Below are positions 7,986 to 16,510 of a stretch of 34,140 bases of DNA, piece by piece. Source of the DNA: Calothrix membranacea FACHB-236 (GTDB taxonomy: Bacteria > Cyanobacteriota > Cyanobacteriia > Cyanobacteriales > Nostocaceae). The stretch's first letter is position 1. Each line of letters starts with the position of its first letter. The translations under genes and the position numbers were made by a program. The notes beneath the pieces were generated by a model, which saw only the letters and a program-made list of their open reading frames with translations, made no database searches and was not told where the DNA came from. The DNA lies in the NCBI RefSeq assembly GCF_014696315.1, contig NZ_JACJPX010000084.1, positions 1-34,140 on the forward strand, written 5' to 3'.

Positions 7986-8019
7986 AAAGGCACTTAAGGG
8001 ATTTCCTTAAATGCCTTTT
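7986..8019 (+). terminator. Rho-independent-type terminator
   Basis: AAAGGCACTTAAGG (7986-7999) pairs with CCTTAAATGCCTTT (8005-8018), one mismatch in 14, ending in a TTTT run. It lies 140 bp after the coiled-coil gene and insulates the rep gene from upstream transcription. Confidence 0.65.
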
Positions 8020-8084
8020 GTCGCTTATTATTTTGGTTGAGCCAACGCAGCCCTTTTATTAGGCTGTTTCAAGGATCACTGCCA

Positions 8085-8106
8085 CATAGTGGTACCAAGC
8101 ACTATG
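8085..8106. promoter_or_regulatory. Inverted repeat upstream of rep
   Basis: CATAGTG (8085-8091) and CACTATG (8100-8106) flank an 8-base loop; the left arm also lies in CCACATAGTGG. It is 110 bp before the rep start and could be an operator or part of an antisense or copy-control RNA. Role inferred. Confidence 0.3.
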
Positions 8107-8216
8107 CGGATGCCTTGGTTATTTCACAATATAGCATAAATGAGAATATTGGAAAGCCAAGGAAGCCTGCGACAACTAATTAAATAAGAGGCTGCATGAT
8201 TAAATAGGACAAAATC

Positions 8217-11060
8217 ATGACAGTAATGCAATTTGGCACCGAAGCCAACATTTTTGTAGCGAAAAACGACTTGCAACTTCAACAAGCTACAAAAAGTAAC
8301 CCCTGCCCTCATTGCGGTAAACCAGATTGGTGTTACTCAATTGGCGAGTTGACCGTATGCAAGCGCCAAGCAGAACCAGCACGAGGATGGACAAAAACAT
8401 CGAAAACCGATCGAGAGGGAGAGCCATTCTACGCGCCTGAAACACAAAAGTACCACTCAACATTTCTATCAAAAGCGAGCGCAGTAAAACCAAAAGCGCC
8501 AGATCCCACACCAATTCCTGCAAAAATTCCAAATCATCCTATCGAGTTAGCCAAGCTCCCTGCTTCTAGAGAAGTACTTTCACGACAAAGAAAAGGCGAT
8601 AGATACGAGAGAATTTTCAACTACTCTGAGCATCAATATGTAAAGAGAATAGAGCAAGAAAATGGGAAAAAGCACCCCGCTTGCAAGCCAAAGCCATACT
8701 ATATTGATGCAAATGGTAAAGAGCGGAATGGAAAAAATGGCGAAAAATGGCAACCTTATCGCATGGATGAGGCACTAGAATACGGATTTGGGAAATGGAT
8801 TTCCTTTTTGGAAGGAGAGAATTGTGTAGAGGCATTACGGGATCTGGGGCTAGTAGGTATCACAAATCAGGCGGCAGACTGGGAATTAGACTGGATAATT
8901 AAGCAACTGCAAAAGTTAAAAGATTCTGGTGCTACTGGAATCATTTATCATTTCGATAATGATACAGAAGGGCAAAACAAAGCTAAGAAAGTAGCGATCG
9001 CATCTGCGAAGGTACAACTTCCATTCATTGAATTAGATCCAGTACGCTTGTGGAAAGAATGCCCAGAAAAAGGCGATATTGTCGATTGGATCGAGTGGGG
9101 GAAGAAACAAGGGATGGAAACCTCAGATTTTATTCAGCGGCTCGAAGAAGAAATTCATAGGGCAGTAGCAGAAAAACAAACGCAACAAGATGAGCAATCG
9201 GCAGAGCAATTACAAGATCAGGAAAGCTTTACACGAAGTAAACTGGAGCAGAAATTTAATGTTGTTCGTGGTATTTGGGGCGATCGCTTGCGATGGAACA
9301 CCTTGAAAAAGCAGGTGGAACTTGACGAGCAATGGTTGCCCCTCGACCGCCTTGACTTAAAGATTGCCAGAGAAATACATATTGATATCAATAAAGAGCA
9401 AGCTAAGGGCATTGTGCTGGAACTGGCACAGGAACGCTCCTACAGTCCAGTTGTTGAATATCTCGAATCAGTAGCAATAGCTAACCCAGATGTGGACTTA
9501 GGAATATTGGAGGCGATCGCCTCCGGTTACCTTGGCACTGACGATCCACTGCACGCTGCACTGATTAAACGTACCCTTATTGCAGCTGTAGCACGGTCGT
9601 TTGACCCAGGATGCAAGCACGATACCATCTGCATTTTGCAGGGTGATCAAGGGGGTTTGAAATCTACATTTTGGTCAACTTTGGCTGGTAATGCATTCTT
9701 CAGTGACGATATTTCGTCGGGGACTGAAAAGGACGAAATTCTTAAATTGTCCCAATACTGGATTTTGGAGTATGCCGAATTTGAGACAGCTTACAAGAAA
9801 AAAGAAGTTTCTCAATTAAAGGCATTTCTCAGCCGTAAATCCGATTCAATCCGCAAGCCCTACGGTACCGATATTGAGGATATGCCGCGCCCCAGTATTC
9901 TTGTGGGAACAACCAATAAGGATGAGTTTTTGCACGATCCGACAGGGGAACGTCGCTTCTGGGTAGTAGCTACGAAAGTAAAGAAGATTAATATTGCTCA
10001 ACTGAAGAAAGAGCGCGATCGTATTTGGGCAGCGGCGGTGGCAGCATACCGCAGTGGTGAGCAGTGGTGGCTGACTGATGCTGAGGATGAATTACTCAAA
10101 GCGGCTAACGGACAATACCAAAGTTCCGATCCTTGGGAAGACTCAGTACTAAGTTGGGCAAATCAAAGGAGAGAAGTCTCGCTCAGCGACATATTGTCGG
10201 AGGCGTTGAAAATTGAAGTTGCTCGACAAGACTGCAAACAAAAGATGCGAGTAGCTGCGATTCTCAGCGCTAACGGCTGGCGTAAGGGCAAACGTAGACG
10301 GGCTAACAACAACAAGCGGATTTACCCGTGGCTCAAATCAGAGGTTAGGACACAAGGTTGGGACAGTACACAAATTCTTACACAGCAAGCAGACCAGCCA
10401 CTTTTAGATGAAAAAACTATACAAGAGGTTGGGACAAGGTTAGGACATCCTCAAAACCTTATACAGCAAGAGTTACATTTAACTGTCCCAACCTGTCCTA
10501 ACCTTTTTGATAAAACTTTCCAAAACTCTGAGAGCAGTGATGATCGCACACAGCAATCATCAGAAATTGAAAGTTTTGAAAACGATAAGATAGGTTGGGA
10601 CAGTAAAAAAGTAGAAAAACCTGAAACCATTACACAGCAAGAATTACAAATGTGTCCCAACCTTGTTTCTCAACCTAACGTCTCGCCCCAATCATTCAAT
10701 GACCCCAAAATAGTGCAAGGCAACGCCGAATTACTTCGAGCTGCCGTCATAAAAATGGACTGGAGTATTATTGAAGCCTTAACTGAGGGATGGACACTAG
10801 AATTTAAACAAGCGGTGTGGGGACAACTAACAGCGGCGGAGAAAGAAGCGATCAAAGCACTTCGTCCCCAATCACCAGTGTTGAAAGTAGGCGATCGCGT
10901 CCAAGTTGCAGATGAAACCCAAACACGTGATGGGATGAATGGCGTGATAGAAAAAATCGTGGATGACGAGGCGGTTTGTGATTTTGGCACTCAGATCGGC
11001 TGGACTCAGCAACGGCTACGCAAGCCCATACCCTTATCGTCTTTACGATGTGTGGAGTGA
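8217..11060 (+). CDS. Plasmid replication primase-helicase, VapE/VirE-type
   Basis: 947 residues. The N-terminus has a primase-type zinc finger (CPHC at 30-33, then C39 and C48). A TOPRIM-like region follows, with FLEGENCVEAL near residue 200 and YHFDNDTEGQ near 245. From about residue 380 it is a VapE (virulence-associated E) superfamily-3-type helicase: EAIASGYLGTDDPLHAAL, Walker A variant LQGDQGGLKSTF near 478, Walker B-like WILEYAEFE, and FLSRKSDSIRKPYG...PRPSILVGTTN plus GERRFWVV. Residues 700-830 are a low-complexity Gln/Ser linker carrying iteron-like DNA. The C-terminus VLKVGDRVQVADETQ...GVIEKI resembles an SH3/KOW-like fold. Probable replication initiator of this replicon; start codon choice is modestly certain. 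Confidence 0.8.
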   Translation: MTVMQFGTEANIFVAKNDLQLQQATKSNPCPHCGKPDWCYSIGELTVCKRQAEPARGWTKTSKTDREGEPFYAPETQKYHSTFLSKASAVKPKAPDPTPIPAKIPNHPIELAKLPASREVLSRQRKGDRYERIFNYSEHQYVKRIEQENGKKHPACKPKPYYIDANGKERNGKNGEKWQPYRMDEALEYGFGKWISFLEGENCVEALRDLGLVGITNQAADWELDWIIKQLQKLKDSGATGIIYHFDNDTEGQNKAKKVAIASAKVQLPFIELDPVRLWKECPEKGDIVDWIEWGKKQGMETSDFIQRLEEEIHRAVAEKQTQQDEQSAEQLQDQESFTRSKLEQKFNVVRGIWGDRLRWNTLKKQVELDEQWLPLDRLDLKIAREIHIDINKEQAKGIVLELAQERSYSPVVEYLESVAIANPDVDLGILEAIASGYLGTDDPLHAALIKRTLIAAVARSFDPGCKHDTICILQGDQGGLKSTFWSTLAGNAFFSDDISSGTEKDEILKLSQYWILEYAEFETAYKKKEVSQLKAFLSRKSDSIRKPYGTDIEDMPRPSILVGTTNKDEFLHDPTGERRFWVVATKVKKINIAQLKKERDRIWAAAVAAYRSGEQWWLTDAEDELLKAANGQYQSSDPWEDSVLSWANQRREVSLSDILSEALKIEVARQDCKQKMRVAAILSANGWRKGKRRRANNNKRIYPWLKSEVRTQGWDSTQILTQQADQPLLDEKTIQEVGTRLGHPQNLIQQELHLTVPTCPNLFDKTFQNSESSDDRTQQSSEIESFENDKIGWDSKKVEKPETITQQELQMCPNLVSQPNVSPQSFNDPKIVQGNAELLRAAVIKMDWSIIEALTEGWTLEFKQAVWGQLTAAEKEAIKALRPQSPVLKVGDRVQVADETQTRDGMNGVIEKIVDDEAVCDFGTQIGWTQQRLRKPIPLSSLRCVE
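10343..10662. repeat. Iteron-like repeats GGTTRGGACA inside rep
   Basis: Eight exact matches to GGTTRGGACA. Plus orientation: 10343, 10356, 10427, 10438, 10593 (first bases). Minus orientation: 10484-10493, 10494-10503, 10653-10662. Neighbours are spaced 10, 11 or 13 bp start to start, about one helical turn. Copies fall in all three codon phases of rep, so protein sequence alone does not explain them. A second motif, ACACAGCAA or ATACAGCAA, is interleaved near 10380, 10461, 10550 and 10632. Candidate replication origin or Rep-binding array. Confidence 0.6.
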
Positions 11061-11113
11061 GGCGATCGCCAGTGCTGCAAAGGAAGAATTAGCAGCATCG
11101 AAATGAATTCTAG

Positions 11114-11421
11114 AACACCGATTCATTCATAAAATACATGACTGACAAACTCTGTTTTAACCCTCTTGTGTCAGACTGGGAAAACTCAATCGCTGAAAGC
11201 CTTTCGGAGCTTTACTTTTCAGTTTTTGGCTACAAATTTTAGTTTCTATTAGAAAATAAAAGCTCAAAGCTTGATTAGATAAAAGTTCCAGTGTTTCGCT
11301 ACGATTATTGTTTTCCGGAAGTGACAGAACAGGGTTAAGGTCTTTTACAACCAAGTATTCCTTGTTGCAAATTAACGAAACCGGGTTTCTTCTTCATGAT
11401 TCCGATTACTGAATCGGTGTT
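11114..11421. mobile_element. MITE-like segment bounded by inverted repeats
   Basis: AACACCGATTCA at 11114-11125 and its exact reverse complement at 11410-11421 enclose about 308 bp; extending outward by four bases gives 15/16 matches. The inside has no convincing gene, only a 65-codon minus-strand frame ending at 11157 of unrecognised sequence. No target-site duplication is evident, so it may be a decayed element or coincidental. It occupies much of the 11061-11703 gap between rep and the CRISPR array. Confidence 0.35.
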
Positions 11422-11593
11422 TTAGGTACTTTGTAAAAGCTGTGATTACATATTGGGCTTTTGGTAAATCAAGGAAGCAAGAAATATATAGAGATGATTG
11501 GATGAGGCTGTACAAATGTTAACTATTTACCTAAATAACGGCTAATACTTATGCTAAAAATCAAACATTCATAGGATCTCCCAAAGCGATCGC

Positions 11594-11613
11594 TTTTCTG
11601 GATATCCAGAAAA
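11594..11613. repeat. Perfect 20-bp copy (C) of the TTCTGGATATCCAGAA palindrome
   Basis: TTTTCTGGATATCCAGAAAA is perfectly symmetric. A HIP1 octamer (11586-11593) abuts it on the left and an extra half-site ATTCTGGAC (11614-11622) on the right. It sits 90 bp beyond the distal end of the CRISPR array. Confidence 0.65.
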
Positions 11614-11703
11614 ATTCTGGACAAACAAGGTTTGATGAAGAACGAACTAAAAACAGTAGACTAAAAAGTTCTGCGATCGCTCACCTGTTGGTTACTGGGG
11701 AAT

Positions 11704-13624
11704 GCTTCAATGGAGCTGCACCTTTGACGGGCAGAGTCACTGCTCTAATTCTGTACTTACACCGCGCCATCTTTTGCTTCAATGGGGCTGCACCTTTGAC
11801 GGGCAGAGTCACTTCTCGGCTGGGGTGTTACGAATGGATCGCACCCTGCTTCAATGGGGCTGCACCTTTGACGGGCAGAGTCACTTCTTCAGGTGTCAGC
11901 GCTGCTGCGATCGCATCTAGCTTCAATGGGGCTGCACCTTTGACGGGCAGAGTCACATTAAGGAACCTGCACTAAATAGCATTCCTACGCTTCAATGGGG
12001 CTGCACCTTTGACGGGCAGAGTTACAGTATCCAGCCGTCTTGTTCTAGTCGCCACTGGTTGCTTCAATGGGGCTGCACCTTTGACGGGCAGAGTCACCAT
12101 ACATCAAGCCTTACAGCACTCGCCACACTTTTGCGCTTCAATGGGGCTGCACCTTTGACGGGCAGAGTCACTCCCGCAGATATTTGAAAGATACAAAGCA
12201 GATACCCTGGCTTCAATGGGGCTGCACCTTTGACGGGCAGAGTCACATTATTGGTACTGCTTGCTCCAACTCGCCGCAGTAGCTTCAATGGGGCTGCACC
12301 TTTGACGGGCAGAGTCACAAAAGGCAGATTGTCCAGGGACAGAATAGAGAATTGCTTCAATGGGGCTGCACCTTTGACGGGCAGAGTCACCTAGCAGGCG
12401 CACGGAATTTCTCAGGGTCGTATGTGTCGCTTCAATGGGGCTGCACCTTTGACGGGCAGAGTCACACTAGCTATGTGGAGGCACTGATAGGAATGATGGA
12501 GCTTCAATGGGGCTGCACCTTTGACGGGCAGAGTCACCTATCAGTTCACGCCCGCGATCGCCCTCAACTTCAGCTTCAATGGGGCTGCACCTTTGACGGG
12601 CAGAGTCACTTCGTGAGCGTTTTAACCATCGCTTCAGTTGTGCCGCTTCAATGGGGCTGCACCTTTGATGGGCAGAGTCACTAGCGCCAAATCTTTCAAT
12701 CTCAACTAGCTCATAAGCTTCAATGGGGCTGCACCTTTGACGGGCAGAGTCACGCTGCAATGGGTTGGGCGAGTTTTTGGAAAGTATGGGGCTTCAATGG
12801 GGCTGCACCTTTGACGGGCAGAGTCACCCCACAGCAAGCTTTAGGGAATGCTGAATCGAATTTTAGCTTCAATGGGGCTGCACCTTTGACGGGCAGAGTC
12901 ACAATCTAGCGCTTGGGTTCTCATATCGTGCTTTGATGCTTCAATGGGGCTGCACCTTTGACGGGCAGAGTCACCCTGAGCAATAAAATTGAGGATTGCC
13001 CCCACATCGCTTCAATGGGGCTGCACCTTTGACGGGCAGAGTCACTAAAAATTCAAAAATCACCAGGCGCGATCGCAGCAGCTTCAATGGGGCTGCACCT
13101 TTGACGGGCAGAGTCACCAGTAATAGATGATCCGTTGGGATTCCCATTTCCTGCTTCAATGGGGCTGCACCTTTGACGGGCAGAGTCACTTCAGAGAACT
13201 CAGCCCTAATACACCCCTTAAGTTGCTTCAATGGGGCTGCACCTTTGACGGGCAGAGTCACCATTTACTACTGTGGTCATTTGGTGGTGTTCCTTGCTTC
13301 AATGGGGCTGCACCTTTGACGGGCAGAGTCACCTGGCGCTATAAGTTCCGCCTGTTTCAAATCCCATGCTTCAATGGGGCTGCACCTTTGACGGGCAGAG
13401 TCACGCTGTTTCTGGTGCAATTAATGCTGGTGTACTCAGTTTGCTTCAATGGGGCTGCACCTTTGACGGGCAGAGTCACAGTCACAAGCATCAAAGAACC
13501 TTTCTTTTCTGCACTGCTTCAATGGGGCTGCACCTTTGACGGGCAGAGTCACAATCTGACGAGAACGCCCCCAAAGTTCAATAACAGGCTTCAATGGGGC
13601 TGCACCTTTGACGGGCAGAGTCAC
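11704..13624 (-). CRISPR. Type I-G CRISPR array, 27 repeats and 26 spacers
   Basis: The 37-bp repeat starts GCTTCAATGGGGCTGCACCT and ends GACGGGCAGAGTCAC on the plus strand. Spacers are 32-38 bp, 18 of 26 being 35 bp. Read on the minus strand the repeat starts GTGACTCTGCCC and ends ATTGAAGC, like the ATTGAAA(C/S) 3' end of many repeats. Variant repeats: the first on the plus strand (11704, GGAG for GGGG), 11989 (GTTAC for GTCAC) and 12645 (GATGGG for GACGGG). The degenerate terminal repeat at 11704 and the adjacent cas genes at the other end both put the leader at 13625 and transcription on the minus strand. Short reading frames inside the array are repeat translations, not genes. Confidence 0.98.
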
Positions 13625-13874
13625 AGCGGACTTGCTAAAAGCTTACTATATATAGTTTTCAAGGTACAGTGGCGCGGATGAGCAATATTTAGTAAATTTT
13701 CGCCCGCACATATACAGTATCTACTAAATCTTAAAATGCTCAAACCTTTTATTAATAATGGTTTTAGGAACTGCGCGGATGCTTTTTGGGGCTATTTGTC
13801 TGAAATCCTTATATAGTATGGATTTTCTGTGTTAAACTCAACAGTGCAAAATTACAGCTACCCATCCGCGCAAT
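13625..13874 (-). promoter_or_regulatory. CRISPR leader
   Basis: The 250-bp AT-rich gap between csb2 and the leader-proximal repeat. It contains GCGCGGATG at 13672-13680 and 13773-13781 and its reverse complement at 13863-13871, roughly 100 and 90 bp apart. A TTGAAA-like hexamer with an adjacent TATATATA tract lies around 13648-13663 on the minus strand and might be the pre-crRNA promoter; this is not certain. The inverted GCGCGGATG copy overlaps the 3' edge of csb2. Confidence 0.65.
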
Positions 13875-15548
13875 TCACTCTTCTATTGGTACAAATACAC
13901 CTAGTCCAAAGTGTGCTGCATATCCAAGAGCGATCGGCCCTTGCTGAACCTGTGCAAATTCTATCTCTAACCAATATCCATTATCTAATGCCTTGCGCCC
14001 ATCACCGTGATGACGACGACGCTTAAAGGCTTGCCATTGATATTGAGAAACACCACTATCACAGCATTTGACTTTGACTAGTGCGGTATTGTTTGGGGCT
14101 TTTAAACATAGCCACTCAGCTTCTGCCTCTCTTATGCAATTATCAGGAATATTCAAATACTTAAGATGTGTGAGTAATTTCAGTGCCTGCTCCTCTGGCC
14201 CATCAACTTGAAACTCTGTATTAGTAATATACTTTTTCTGACCATTGCTACAAAGTTTGGGGTAGCGTGGTAATAACATTGGCGTTAAACTGCGCCATTT
14301 TCGGCTATTACCAATAACACGGTACTTTCCTTGTTGCTGTCTGTTATCTGTAGCATAATCCTCTACTTGCCCCAAGGATACTAAAATTGTCTGGATATCA
14401 AATCCCTCATTTCCCCATACTTTTGAAAGTTTTTTAAGAGCAGGCACTGCTTGCTGGAAATCAAATCCTGCTGCTGCATAAACTACTACATAGTCAATTT
14501 TGCCCTGCCGATTAACTTCTGGTAGATACCAAGCATGTTGTTGCCCTTTTAAATAGAATTCCTCGCTATCTGTAGATTGAACAGCCTCATCAGGTTTTCT
14601 ACCAGAAAAAATAATCGCAGGTTTTTGTAATTCGTTCTTACTCCATGCCATTAGTGCCTGACGAAACCGCTCACCCAAAGATATGGCTTCTGTGAGGTTT
14701 GGCAGCACATTGGCAGCTAGAGCAAATCGAGCAAAAGTAGGTCGTTGTTGATTATCACCGCTAAAGCCAAGAGAATTTGGACGCAAGCGTTCCGGCTGTG
14801 CTTTGATGATGTATGTTTCCCAACGAGTGCCGGGAATACCATTCCAGCCTTCATTATGTAAGTTGCCAATATCCAACTCCAGCGCTTCTAAAATATCCCC
14901 AGGCGCTTTCCATTTACTTTTACCTTTTTTGGGCTTGGGTAAAACAGCGATCGCTGCTTTAAATCCCTCCAGTTCCTGATCTGTTAGTGGTACTAAAACC
15001 CTGGCTTGTTCCTGTGACATCTTTGGTTGGTCTTCCCACTTGGCAGGCACAGCATTGCACTCGGCAACAGAGATTAAATCATCAATCACCTGCATCTCTA
15101 CCCAAGATTCAGCACGTCCCAGGTAACTTACTTGGCGACATAGTTGCTTGAGCAAATTTAGTTGAGACTGATTTAATTGCACATCCGGCCAAACCACTTT
15201 GACCACTGCCTCAGCGGAAAGGGTTCCTCCTGGTAAGACTATAAAAGTATCAAACACTTTGGTTGTCGTCGCTTTTCCTTCTTTCCAAATCGGCATATAG
15301 TGCCGAGTATGGGCTATAGTCCGCTCTGGTACGACATACCTAGGTAAGCTATTAGCTAAACAGATTAATAATTGACGTAACTCAGTTCTAGCGGGTGGTT
15401 GTGGCAAGCGATAGTAGGCTGAGACTAAAGCACGCAGAATCCGCCAAGGTGCAGGAGGCCACTCTACCACACCTTCATTAACTTGATGATCCCAGGGGGT
15501 AGCATGATAACGCCCAGTGAGAAATTGAATAGAAATCCCAACACTCAT
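13875..15548 (-). CDS. csb2: Csb2, type I-G Cas5 protein with Cas6-like C-terminal part
   Basis: 557 residues. N-terminal Cas5-like RAMP region begins ISIQFLTGRYHATPWDHQVNEG and continues WPPAPWRILRALVSAYY, hallmark of the Csb2 (GSU0054) family. The long C-terminal half ends GYAAHFGLGVFVP, the glycine-rich loop of RAMP/Cas6-type domains. In type I-G this fusion both processes pre-crRNA and holds the crRNA 5' handle in Cascade. The ATG at 15548 overlaps the csb1 TGA (ATGA). No separate cas6 is present, as expected if Csb2 supplies processing. Last cas gene before the leader. Confidence 0.9.
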   Translation of the reverse strand: MSVGISIQFLTGRYHATPWDHQVNEGVVEWPPAPWRILRALVSAYYRLPQPPARTELRQLLICLANSLPRYVVPERTIAHTRHYMPIWKEGKATTTKVFDTFIVLPGGTLSAEAVVKVVWPDVQLNQSQLNLLKQLCRQVSYLGRAESWVEMQVIDDLISVAECNAVPAKWEDQPKMSQEQARVLVPLTDQELEGFKAAIAVLPKPKKGKSKWKAPGDILEALELDIGNLHNEGWNGIPGTRWETYIIKAQPERLRPNSLGFSGDNQQRPTFARFALAANVLPNLTEAISLGERFRQALMAWSKNELQKPAIIFSGRKPDEAVQSTDSEEFYLKGQQHAWYLPEVNRQGKIDYVVVYAAAGFDFQQAVPALKKLSKVWGNEGFDIQTILVSLGQVEDYATDNRQQQGKYRVIGNSRKWRSLTPMLLPRYPKLCSNGQKKYITNTEFQVDGPEEQALKLLTHLKYLNIPDNCIREAEAEWLCLKAPNNTALVKVKCCDSGVSQYQWQAFKRRRHHGDGRKALDNGYWLEIEFAQVQQGPIALGYAAHFGLGVFVPIEE

Positions 15549-16507
15549 TTTTTCTTTCCAGCCTCTTCCGCTTCGTATTTAACCGTAGTAATTGGTGGAT
15601 TAGCAAAAGCAGGTTTTGCATCTGCCACTAGACCAGGTAGCGCTTTAGTGAGAGTTGTGAGATTTGGTAATTCAAATTCTATTGGGCGCTTAACCGCTAT
15701 TGTTAAATATTCCAAGTCACACGCAGTTCGTAGGCGCAATCCGCGCTCTAAAAAACTTTGAATTTTGTAGAGCGCGATGGCAATCAGCAAATCTTCAACT
15801 TCTGAGCTTAAGCCATAACCACGGATTTGTGCTAAGTCTAGGTTGAAATAAGCTTTGATTTCCTCAGCAGTGTATTCTTCTCGGTGATAAGGAATATTAC
15901 CACCACCTTTTTTCGCATCAGCTGATGGGTTAACTCGGTCGTTCTTCACTCCACCAGAACTAACAATGCTAATATTTTTGGCTTCAATAAAACCTGAAAG
16001 GGCACGGGCTAATTTAAACCGTCCGCCAGCAATTTCTTTTTTAGCAAGAAAAATACCATGCAGTAATGAATTGATATCATACTTTGCTAAAACTTTAGCC
16101 AGTTTTTGAAAGTCTACAGGACTTTCTTTTGGTGCATCAAGTTCTTTGTTCAATTGCTCAAAAAAGCTGCGGTCTTTGCCTTCCAAAATATAGAAAGAGT
16201 TAAGACGATGTGCTTCTAGCAAAGAATTAGTCAGCACCTTGTTTTCTTGCTTGACTACCACATAGGGAATACCCCGCAATGGTTGCACTACATCTTGGGC
16301 GACTTCATCCCAAATAGTACTTTCTAAACGATTGGCTACACTTTGGGCTGACTCTAGTAGCAGCATTGGTTTTTTATCGCCAGGAAGTTGATAAGTTGCA
16401 GCCCCTAAATCAGGGAATCCTGTGGGTTGAAAGCGAGTTCCTTGTATTGGTTCAAGGTCGGCTTCAATTAACAGTCTAGGTTCATCTTTTAATAATGAGA
16501 AATCCAT
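15545..16507 (-). CDS. csb1: Csb1, type I-G Cas7 backbone subunit
   Basis: 320 residues, typical for the GSU0053/Csb1 family. Starts MDFSLLKDEPRLLIEADLEP with an AGGAG spaced correctly before the ATG at 16507. Family landmarks include RGIPYVVVKQ, SLLHGIFLAKKEIAGGRFKLARALSGFIEA and the glycine/lysine loop NPSADAKKGGGNIPYHREEY, then SFLERGLRLRTACDLEY. Csb1 polymerises along the crRNA spacer as the Cas7 backbone. Its start lies 3 bp after the csx17 stop and its end overlaps csb2. Confidence 0.93.
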   Translation of the reverse strand: MDFSLLKDEPRLLIEADLEPIQGTRFQPTGFPDLGAATYQLPGDKKPMLLLESAQSVANRLESTIWDEVAQDVVQPLRGIPYVVVKQENKVLTNSLLEAHRLNSFYILEGKDRSFFEQLNKELDAPKESPVDFQKLAKVLAKYDINSLLHGIFLAKKEIAGGRFKLARALSGFIEAKNISIVSSGGVKNDRVNPSADAKKGGGNIPYHREEYTAEEIKAYFNLDLAQIRGYGLSSEVEDLLIAIALYKIQSFLERGLRLRTACDLEYLTIAVKRPIEFELPNLTTLTKALPGLVADAKPAFANPPITTVKYEAEEAGKKK

Positions 16508-16510
16508 TAA

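Noticed and set aside
11157-11354. 65-codon minus-strand frame inside the MITE-like segment
   Set aside because: No recognised domain or clear ribosome site; kept only as content of the possible element.
11704-13624. Self-targeting spacers against this window
   Set aside because: Reading by eye I found no spacer matching the window outside the array, but this was not exhaustive; an alignment would decide.
11688-13681. Several reading frames of 60-184 codons on both strands inside the array
   Set aside because: They are translations of the CRISPR repeat (recurring GAAPLTGRVT, QWGCTFDGQSH or TLPVKGAAPLK) broken by spacers, not genes.
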